From NCBI GenBank assembly GCA_026401035.1, contig JAPLNR010000032.1, forward strand, positions 1 through 49,035: DNA of 49,035 bases. Direction: 5' to 3'. Every line of letters starts with the position of its first letter. Position 1 is the stretch's first letter. The stretch comes from Planctomycetia bacterium (lineage in GTDB: Bacteria > Planctomycetota > Planctomycetia > Pirellulales > UBA1268). The translations under genes and the position numbers were made by a program. Of this stretch, positions 43,585-49,035 are shown one piece after another. The notes beneath the pieces are model-generated. The model saw only the letters and a list, made by a program, of their open reading frames with translations. It did no database searches and was not told the origin of the DNA.

Positions 43585-44742
43585 ATGAATGTCTCTCGCG
43601 AAAACGACCCCGACTTTACCGGCTGTCCAGATCGCCGCGACACCGGCTCCGAGAAGTGGGACCGCTGGGCGGGCCGCGACATCCTGCCGCTCTGGGTGGC
43701 CGACATGGATCTTCGAGCGCCCGAAGTGGTGCTCGACGCGATCCGCGGACGGGTCGACCATGGCGTCTTCGGCTACACGCACGAGCCCCCCGGCTTCGCG
43801 CCGGCGCTTACGGACCATCTCGCGGCGCGGCACGGCTGGATCGTCGATCCGGCAGCGATCATCGGCACGCCCGGCGTGGTCACCGGCCTGTCGGTCACCG
43901 CCCGGCTGCTCGCCGACGCCGACGACGAGATCCTCACGTTCACGCCCGTCTACCCGCCGTTTCTCACGTTGCCCGGATTGGCAGGCCGTCGCTGCGTGCG
44001 GGTGCCGCTGGCGCAAGGGCCGGCCGCCTGGACCATCGACTGGGATGCGGTCGAGGCGGCGATCACCTCGAAATCAAAACTCTTCTGGCTCTGCCATCCG
44101 CATAACCCGACCGGCACCGTCTTCGGCTGCGCTGAACTGCTCAGGCTGGCCGACACCGCCGAGCGGCATGGACTCACCGTGGTCTCCGACGAGATCTGGA
44201 GCGACCTCCTCCTCGACGACTCCCTGCAGCACATCCCCTTCGCCAGCCTCGACCATCCGGCGGCCCGCCGCGCGATCACACTCGTGGCGCCGTCGAAGAC
44301 CTGGAACCTCGCCGGGCTTGGCTGCGCGGCGGCGATCGTGCCCGATCCGACGCACCGCAGGCAGTGGCGGGCCGCGGGGGGCGGCCTCGTGCCGATGGTC
44401 AATCCGCTGGGCTATGCGGCGGCCGAAGCGGCCTGGCGGCACGGCGACGACTGGCGGCGGCGGCTGATCGCGGTTCTGCGCGGGCATCGCGATCTCCTCC
44501 TGGCAGCTGTGGCCCGCATTCCGGGACTCACGTGCGTCGCCCCGCAGGCGACGTATCTCGCGTGGATCGACTGCCGCGATACCGGTGTCGCCGATCCTCA
44601 GGCCGCCTGCGAGGCGGCCGGCCTCGGCCCCTCCGACGGCCGGGAATTCAGCGCGCCGGGCTTCATCCGGCTCAACCTCGCCTGCCCCACCCCACGGCTC
44701 GAGGAAGCCCTGCGTCGGCTCGCCAACGCTTTCCCAACGTAG
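43585..44742 (+). CDS. MalY/PatB-type PLP-dependent aminotransferase/cystathionine beta-lyase
   Basis: 385 residues, fold-type I PLP enzyme. Family marks are NDPDFTGCPDRRDTGSEKWD and ILPLWVADMDLRAPEVVLDA at the N-terminus (the MalY/PatB WVADMDF motif), YPPFL, FWLCHPHNPTGTVFG and the PLP-lysine loop APSKTWNLAGLGCA. MalY/PatB proteins have C-S beta-lyase activity releasing homocysteine, pyruvate and ammonia, and MalY also regulates sugar uptake. The start ATG 43585 is used because the conserved region begins here; the frame is open 102 bases upstream through the start of galK. The stop TAG (44740-44742) is the first triplet of a palindromic repeat. Family certain, substrate likely but unproven. 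Confidence 0.9.
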   Translation: MNVSRENDPDFTGCPDRRDTGSEKWDRWAGRDILPLWVADMDLRAPEVVLDAIRGRVDHGVFGYTHEPPGFAPALTDHLAARHGWIVDPAAIIGTPGVVTGLSVTARLLADADDEILTFTPVYPPFLTLPGLAGRRCVRVPLAQGPAAWTIDWDAVEAAITSKSKLFWLCHPHNPTGTVFGCAELLRLADTAERHGLTVVSDEIWSDLLLDDSLQHIPFASLDHPAARRAITLVAPSKTWNLAGLGCAAAIVPDPTHRRQWRAAGGGLVPMVNPLGYAAAEAAWRHGDDWRRRLIAVLRGHRDLLLAAVARIPGLTCVAPQATYLAWIDCRDTGVADPQAACEAAGLGPSDGREFSAPGFIRLNLACPTPRLEEALRRLANAFPT

Positions 44743-44761
44743 GACAGGCTTCAGCCTGTCA
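44740..44761 (+). repeat. Palindromic stop-codon repeat, copy 3 (end of PLP-enzyme gene)
   Basis: TAG followed by GACAGGCTTCAGCCTGTC and a. The TAG at 44740-44742 is the stop codon of the MalY/PatB-type gene. A degenerate partial copy (CCAGGCTTCAGCCTGCC, 44784-44800) follows, together with a direct repeat of tcttcaccagg. Confidence 0.92.
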
Positions 44762-44951
44762 TCTTATCTTCACCAGGTCTTCACCAGGCTTCAGCCTGCC
44801 TCCCCTGCCCTGGCAGCCCCGCTGCGAAACCCTGCCGGCTGGGAAACCTGCGGCCCCGGCGGCAGCCCTGCGTTTCCAGCCTGCTCCCGCTCATCCCAGC
44901 GCACCCACTCCGCCGATGCCAGAACAAACACATCGTATTCAGGAGGGCAAC

Positions 44952-45251
44952 ATGGCCAAGCGGAAGAAGAAGTCGAGCAACAGTTATTCGCAACAGATCG
45001 TCGGCCTGGCCACGATCGGGTTGCCCGCGCCCGTCCAGCAGGTGGCCAAGTCGAAGCTGGGATCGAAACTGCTCCTGCTGCTGATTCCGATCCTGATCGC
45101 CACCGGCGTGATCTCAGTGTCGTTCTCAGGTGGGCTGCCGAGCATCACGTTCAACAAGGAACGGGCCACCGCCGTCGGCAGGCAGGTCACGACCGACGCG
45201 ATCAAGGCCGCCGAGAAGATCCAGCAGTATCAGGACAGCACCTACCGGTAG
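44952..45251 (+). CDS. Small membrane protein of unknown function (99 aa)
   Basis: 99 residues. A strongly basic start (MAKRKKKSSNSYSQQIVGLA) is followed by one membrane segment (LGSKLLLLLIPILIATGVIS, ~36-58) and a polar C-terminal tail with RQVTTDAIKAAEKIQQYQDS, probably outside the cytoplasm. AGGAGG lies 5-11 bases before ATG 44952, so the gene is very likely real although it is unrelated to any family I know. It is preceded by ~200 non-coding bases carrying palindromic repeats. Its TAG stop (45249-45251) again belongs to a repeat copy. Function unknown; a Tat- or secretion-related role cannot be excluded. Confidence 0.8.
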   Translation: MAKRKKKSSNSYSQQIVGLATIGLPAPVQQVAKSKLGSKLLLLLIPILIATGVISVSFSGGLPSITFNKERATAVGRQVTTDAIKAAEKIQQYQDSTYR

Positions 45252-45270
45252 GACAGGCTTGAGCCTGTCA
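45249..45270 (+). repeat. Palindromic stop-codon repeat, copy 4 (end of 99-aa gene)
   Basis: TAG followed by GACAGGCTTGAGCCTGTC and a. TAG 45249-45251 is the stop codon of the 99-aa gene. The loop base differs (TTGA versus TTCA), the arms are unchanged. It lies between this gene and the convergent dehydrogenase gene ending at 45276. Confidence 0.92.
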
Positions 45271-45275
45271 CCACA

Positions 45276-46895
45276 TCACGCCCGTTCCCAGCCGCCATCG
45301 ACGAACCGCCAGGGCCGACCGGCGGGCGGCGCATCCCGCAGGCACTCCGGCAGCCGCTGCTGCGACCAGCCGTCGAAGCAGATCCGGCGGGCAAACCGCA
45401 GGATCGACCAGGGAATGCCGACGGCCGAAAAGAATGGCGGCGCCGCCGAGGGCCAGGGGCCCCCGTGTTGCATCGCAGGGCTCACGGCCATGCCGGTCGT
45501 CATCCGGTTTTCGACGATGCGGCCCGCCAGGCGGACGAGTCGTGGGACGACCAGCGCCGCCAAGTCATCGTCGCTGCCGTCGTGCGCGAGATAGACCGCC
45601 GCGGCCAAGGCCCCCTCGAGCGTGGCGATCGCCTGCACGAGCTCTGCGGCCGAACCACACCGCACGAGCAGCGTCGCATTGCCAAACGCCTCCACGAGGA
45701 ACGCGGCGGGTTTGGCGAGTAGTTCAGCCGCTGTCACTTCCAGCAGCGTGGCGGCGAATTCACAGCGGCCCGGCCCGACAGTGCCGCCGGTAGCGATCCG
45801 CGCCCCGGACGCCCGCAGCTTCCCGACCGCGGCGGCGAGACGGTCGCGGCCGGATGGCCCGAGTAACACCTGCCCGCCCACGGCGGCAAACCGGTCCTGC
45901 AGGGCCGCGACGCATGCCTGGGCAGCCAAATCGTCGACAAAAAACACGACGCTCGGCTTGATGCACACCTGCCCGGCCGACCCGGTGACACTCGCCACGA
46001 GCTGCTCCGCGATCTCCGCGCCGCGTTCGGCGATCGCCCCGGGCAAAAGCACGACCGGATTGATGCTCCCCATTTCAACCCAGATCACGCGGCCCGCGGC
46101 TGCCGCCGCCGCGAAGAGTTTTTGGCCGGCCTCCTGACTGCCGGTGAACCCGGTGCCGCCGACCCGGGCGTCGGCCACGAGTCTCTCGCCGTCGGCTGGT
46201 GACAGGCCGTGGAGCAGCTGGATGGTCGCGGCCGGCAGGCCCGCTTCGCGAACCGCCTCGGCCGCCTCCTCCGCCGCGAGCCGCGACACGGATGGATGGC
46301 CGGCATGGGCCTTGGCAATCACGGGATTGCCTGCCGCGATCGCGGCGGCAAAGTCGCCCCCCGTCACGGCCCCGTAGGCGAGTGGAAAATTGGCCGGCGG
46401 AAAGACGACGACGGGCCCGAGCCCAAACGCCGCCGCGCGGATGTTGCGGGCGGAGTCGATCGTCGCCATCCGCCATGTCTCCTCCCGCGCAGCGGCCGCA
46501 GCCTGCCGCAGCTGATCGAGCATCCGCGGCAGTTCGTGGTCGGTGAGCCTCGGCCTCACGGCCAGCCCCGTCTCGGCATGGGCAAGGGCGACGAGCTCCT
46601 CTCCCCGGGCCTCCAGCCGCGCGGCATACCGTTCGAGAAACTGTGCGATCGTGGCCGGCGGCAGTTGGCCGAGTTCGGTAGCCGCCTGGGTCGCCGCATC
46701 GAGCGCCTGTTCGACATCGGCCCAGCCGCTCACCGGCCAGACGGCGTCGCGCTGCCCGCCAGATGTGGGATCGATCGCACGGTAGGTGTCGACGGCGGTG
46801 GCCAGCCGCCAGGCGCCGGCGATGAGCACCCGCTCGCTCCCGGAGATCTCGCCGCCTGTGGTCGTGGCCGGCACGGCCGCTGCTGCTGGTCTCAT
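45276..46895 (-). CDS. Aldehyde dehydrogenase of the alpha-ketoglutarate-semialdehyde type
   Basis: 539 residues. The layout matches 2,5-dioxovalerate (ketoglutarate semialdehyde) dehydrogenases rather than ordinary ALDHs: GLGPVVVFPPANFPLAYGAV (with Asn169), GNPVIAKAHAGHPSVSRLAA, GTGFTGSQEAGQKLF, IWVEMGSINPVVLLP (general base E274) and SAGQVCIKPSVVFFV (nucleophile C311). It would oxidise the semialdehyde produced from pentose, uronic or sugar-acid catabolism to 2-oxoglutarate with NAD(P)+. The start ATG 46895 is chosen; upstream in-frame sequence is not protein-like and overlaps the divergent peptidase gene. It fits sugar-acid degradation from the neighbouring polysaccharide genes. Substrate specificity is inferred. 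Confidence 0.85.
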   Translation of the reverse strand: MRPAAAAVPATTTGGEISGSERVLIAGAWRLATAVDTYRAIDPTSGGQRDAVWPVSGWADVEQALDAATQAATELGQLPPATIAQFLERYAARLEARGEELVALAHAETGLAVRPRLTDHELPRMLDQLRQAAAAAREETWRMATIDSARNIRAAAFGLGPVVVFPPANFPLAYGAVTGGDFAAAIAAGNPVIAKAHAGHPSVSRLAAEEAAEAVREAGLPAATIQLLHGLSPADGERLVADARVGGTGFTGSQEAGQKLFAAAAAAGRVIWVEMGSINPVVLLPGAIAERGAEIAEQLVASVTGSAGQVCIKPSVVFFVDDLAAQACVAALQDRFAAVGGQVLLGPSGRDRLAAAVGKLRASGARIATGGTVGPGRCEFAATLLEVTAAELLAKPAAFLVEAFGNATLLVRCGSAAELVQAIATLEGALAAAVYLAHDGSDDDLAALVVPRLVRLAGRIVENRMTTGMAVSPAMQHGGPWPSAAPPFFSAVGIPWSILRFARRICFDGWSQQRLPECLRDAPPAGRPWRFVDGGWERA

Positions 46896-46951
46896 GCGGA
46901 AGAGTGTACGATTTCGAGACGATCCGAACCCCTCCGGAGCATTCCTCAGGC

Positions 46952-48238
46952 ATGCGGCACGCCCCCATCGATCCCACCCTCTTTGTCGCCCACCGCCGAC
47001 AGTTGCGGGAGTTGCTGCCGCGACACTGTGTCGCGGTCGTCCATGCGGCCGACGTTCTGCCGACAACGGGCGACGGCACGCTCAAACTGCACCCGGCGGG
47101 CGATCTGTTCTGGCTCACCGGGATCGAACAGGAGGAGAGCGTGCTGGTGCTCGCGCCCGACGCCGCCGATCCCGGCCACCGCGAGATGCTCTTCATTCGC
47201 CAGCCAAATGAGCAGCTCGCCACCTGGGAAGGGGAAAAGCTTTCGAAGGAGCGGGCGCAGCAGATAGCGGGAATCGCCAAGGTCCGCTGGCTGGCTGATC
47301 TGCCGGGCGTCTTGCATGCGCTGCTCTGCGAAAGCGACGTCGTGCTGCTCAATGCCAACGAGCACGAGCGGGCCAGCATCGAGGTCGACTCCCGCGACCT
47401 GCGGCTGGCCCGGCAGTTGATCGCGAAGTATCCGCTCCATCGCGTGGAGCGGCTCGCGCCCCTCCTGCGCACGCTCCGGGCTGTCAAAAGTCCCGCCGAA
47501 ATCGAACTCCTGCGGCGGGCGATCGAGACCACCGACGCCGGCCTGCGCCGCGTGCTCTCGGTGCTCAAGCCCGGCGTGATGGAATACGAACTCGAGGCGG
47601 AGCTGCTCGCCGAATTCACCCGCCGCCGCGCGAAGATGGGCTACGAGCCGATCATCGCGGCGGGCGGGAATGCCTGCGTGCTGCATTATCTCGATAATGA
47701 CAAGCCCTGCAGCTCGGGCGACCTCGTCCTGATCGACGTCGGTGCCAACTACGCCAACTACAACGCCGATCTCACGCGGACCTATCCGGTGAACGGGACA
47801 TTCACGCCGCGGCAGCGGGCCGTCTACGACGCCGTGCTGCGGGTGCTCAAAAGCTCGATCGCCCGGGCGATTCCCGGCACGACACCCCGCGACTGGAAGC
47901 GGGCCGCGCAGCTGGAGATGAACGAGGAACTCCTGAAGCTCGGCCTGCTCACGACCGAGCAGGTGGCAAAAGATACTCCTGAGGAGCCCGCCTGCAGAAA
48001 ATACTTCATGCACGGTCTCGGCCATTCACTGGGCCTGGGCGTGCATGACCTGGCGCCGATCAACGGGCCCTTCGAGCCCGGCTGGGTGCTCACCGTCGAG
48101 CCGGGAATCTACATTCCCGAGGAGGGGCTCGGCGTCCGGCTTGAAAACGACATCCTCGTCACGGAAAACGGCCCCCTCGACCTCTGCAGCCACGTGCCGA
48201 TCGAGCCCGACGAGATCGAGCGGCTTTTGTCCCGCTGA
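46952..48238 (+). CDS. Xaa-Pro aminopeptidase (M24B family)
   Basis: 428 residues. The creatinase-like N-terminal domain (FVAHRRQLRELLPRHCVAVV, FWLTGIEQEESVLVL) precedes a pita-bread catalytic domain. Metal ligands are all visible: LVLIDVGANYANYNADLTRT (both Asp), FMHGLGHSLGLGVHD (His), VLTVEPGIYIPEEGLGVRLE (Glu) and NDILVTENG. It cleaves an N-terminal residue preceding proline and needs two Mn ions. ATG 46952 is chosen; a GTG at 46904 is in frame and would extend it by 16 residues. It is divergent from the dehydrogenase gene with ~56 bases between starts. The following FKBP gene has its own promoter. Assignment secure. Confidence 0.92.
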   Translation: MRHAPIDPTLFVAHRRQLRELLPRHCVAVVHAADVLPTTGDGTLKLHPAGDLFWLTGIEQEESVLVLAPDAADPGHREMLFIRQPNEQLATWEGEKLSKERAQQIAGIAKVRWLADLPGVLHALLCESDVVLLNANEHERASIEVDSRDLRLARQLIAKYPLHRVERLAPLLRTLRAVKSPAEIELLRRAIETTDAGLRRVLSVLKPGVMEYELEAELLAEFTRRRAKMGYEPIIAAGGNACVLHYLDNDKPCSSGDLVLIDVGANYANYNADLTRTYPVNGTFTPRQRAVYDAVLRVLKSSIARAIPGTTPRDWKRAAQLEMNEELLKLGLLTTEQVAKDTPEEPACRKYFMHGLGHSLGLGVHDLAPINGPFEPGWVLTVEPGIYIPEEGLGVRLENDILVTENGPLDLCSHVPIEPDEIERLLSR

Positions 48239-48256
48239 CCCGCACATCGCTATACT
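48227..48256 (+). promoter_or_regulatory. Possible sigma-70 promoter of the FKBP gene
   Basis: TTGTCC (48227-48232), 18-bp spacer, TATACT (48251-48256). It is 32-61 bases before the FKBP ATG and overlaps the end of the peptidase gene. A fair match to the housekeeping consensus, not tested. Confidence 0.4.
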
Positions 48257-48287
48257 TCTGCTTTCCTTCCCCCCCAGGAGCCACGCG

Positions 48288-48764
48288 ATGCGTCGTCTTG
48301 CCGTCACCGTTGCCCTCGTTGCCCTCACCCTTTTCATCCCGGAGATCACCGTGGCCCAAGCCCCCCAGGAAGTTCCGCACCCCGCCCTCCCCGCCGGTGC
48401 CGGCAAACTCGACGCCGACGCGCCGAAGGCGTTTGCAGCCACGCCGACCGGCCTGCAGTATCGCGTGCTCCGCAAGGGCGCCGGTGCCAGCCCCAAGGCT
48501 TCGAGCAACGTCAAGGTTCACTATCACGGCTGGCTCGACGGCGGCAAGGTGTTCGACAGCTCCTACCAGCGGGGCGAGGCGATCGAGTTTCCGCTCAACG
48601 GCGTGATCCCCGGCTGGACCGAGGGCATGCAGTTGGTCGGCCAGGGCGGCATGATCGAACTGTTGATTCCGAGCAACCTCGGCTACGGCGCCCGCGGCGC
48701 ACCGCCTGTCATCCCGCCAAATGCCCAGTTGCATTTCCTGGTGGAACTGCTCGAAGTCCGCTAA
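48288..48764 (+). CDS. FKBP-type peptidyl-prolyl cis-trans isomerase, exported
   Basis: 158 residues. A Sec leader (MRRLAVTVALVALTLFIPEI, cleavage near VAQA) is followed by a linker and one FKBP domain: TGLQYRVLRKGAGASPKASS, VKVHYHGWLDGGKVFDSSYQ, FPLNGVIPGWTEGMQLVGQG, LLIPSNLGYGARGAPPVIPP and NAQLHFLVELLEV. The active-site aromatics (Y, F, W and the terminal Y-G-A region) are present. It accelerates proline isomerisation during folding of exported proteins. ATG 48288 has AGGAG 12 bases upstream. A strong terminator follows the stop. Assignment secure. Confidence 0.95.
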   Translation: MRRLAVTVALVALTLFIPEITVAQAPQEVPHPALPAGAGKLDADAPKAFAATPTGLQYRVLRKGAGASPKASSNVKVHYHGWLDGGKVFDSSYQRGEAIEFPLNGVIPGWTEGMQLVGQGGMIELLIPSNLGYGARGAPPVIPPNAQLHFLVELLEVR

Positions 48765-48825
48765 TCCCCCTCTCCCTCGTGGGGACGACGGCGGGTCTCG
48801 GCCTGCCGGCGTTTTTCCGCTTCAG

Positions 48826-48867
48826 AAGCCGGCCCGGCTGGGGTTCCAGCCAGGCCGGCTTTTCTCT
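48826..48867 (+). terminator. Intrinsic terminator of the FKBP gene
   Basis: AAGCCGGCC pairs with GGCCGGCTT, and an inner GGCTGG/CCAGCC continues the stem. The hairpin is followed by tttctctt. The total stem is about 15 bp. Confidence 0.8.
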
Positions 48868-49004
48868 TGCGCAGCTTGCTTACTTGGCTGCGGACCCCCG
48901 CAAAAACTCACACATTTCTCATCCGCCGCTCATGGAGGACTCACGCAGCCCTGAGACCATTTCGATCGATAGTGAAGACACAATCGTTCCCAGTGAGGTT
49001 TTCC

Positions 49005-49035
49005 ATGGAAAAGACACTCGATCGGGACGTAAAAG
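49005..49035 (+). CDS. Start of a gene truncated by the window edge
   Basis: ATG 49005 preceded by GTGAGG (about 10 bases upstream) opens a frame reading MEKTLDRDVK to the last base. Only ten codons are available, so neither the family nor the reality of the gene can be judged beyond the good ribosome site. Confidence 0.4.
   Translation, partial: MEKTLDRDVK

Overview
This is a GC-rich (roughly two-thirds G+C by eye) chromosomal window from a member of the Planctomycetota, most likely a Pirellulales-type bacterium. The gene content points there: several secreted sulfatases, a PVC-type haem-binding CxxCH protein, a DUF1549/DUF1553 cytochrome protein, a Tat-exported DUF1501 protein, a PEP-CTERM surface protein built from autotransporter-associated beta-strand repeats, a Gfo/Idh/MocA oxidoreductase with a Tat leader, a ThuA protein and a baeRF family-3 protein. 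Species-level placement cannot be read from the sequence alone. No rRNA, tRNA, CRISPR array or complete insertion sequence was seen.

Layout. 1-2545: 3' part of a large PEP-CTERM/beta-strand-repeat gene containing a nearly exact 331-bp duplication. 2696-4590: LytS/LytT two-component pair on the minus strand. 4591-5101: gap with no convincing gene. 5102-8022: two tandem DUF1254-family genes with a 23-bp palindrome in front. 8132-9305: a decayed MarR regulator, a possible micro-gene and a DUF268 methyltransferase-like gene. 9422-10529: a secreted GH43/GH32-like beta-propeller protein and a possible 47-aa gene just upstream. 10565-13359: HAMP kinase and NtrC-type sigma-54 activator. 13527-18959: YidB-like protein, alpha/beta hydrolase lacking its nucleophilic Ser, metallophosphoesterase, primary-type sigma-70 factor, apt and floA. 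19050-21877: an 82-aa gene with a highly structured leader, an XRE-cupin regulator and a Gfo/Idh/MocA oxidoreductase. 21924-32094 (minus strand): sulfatase, ThuA, a two-domain sulfatase, a sulfatase with a vestigial second domain, DUF485, ActP-like symporter and GNAT. 32250-42240 (plus strand): a secreted protein of unknown function, PVC cytochrome protein, DUF1549/1553, DUF1501 and baeRF3. 42321-48764: galactokinase, MalY/PatB-type PLP enzyme, a 99-aa membrane protein, a ketoglutarate-semialdehyde-type dehydrogenase, an M24 peptidase and an FKBP isomerase. A gene begins at the right edge.

How it fits together. The centre (about 20-47 kb) reads as a catabolic region for sulfated polysaccharides. 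Exported sulfatases, a ThuA protein, an exported oxidoreductase, the cytochrome/DUF1549/DUF1501 trio, galactokinase, a sugar-acid-type aldehyde dehydrogenase and an acetate/solute symporter are the expected parts. The joint function is inferred from content and order, not shown.

The most unusual signals are non-coding. (i) Four complete copies of a short palindrome with core GACAGGCTTCAGCCTGTC sit at gene ends so that the outermost triplet of the repeat is the stop codon. (ii) A hairpin in front of the baeRF3 gene masks the Shine-Dalgarno, and its 5' arm could pair equally well with the start codon. (iii) The leader of the 82-aa gene holds several mutually exclusive perfect stems behind a GCCGATAT box. 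(iv) A heptamer repeat puts TAA in all six frames. Eroded genes include the MarR remnant and the stub of a second sulfatase domain.
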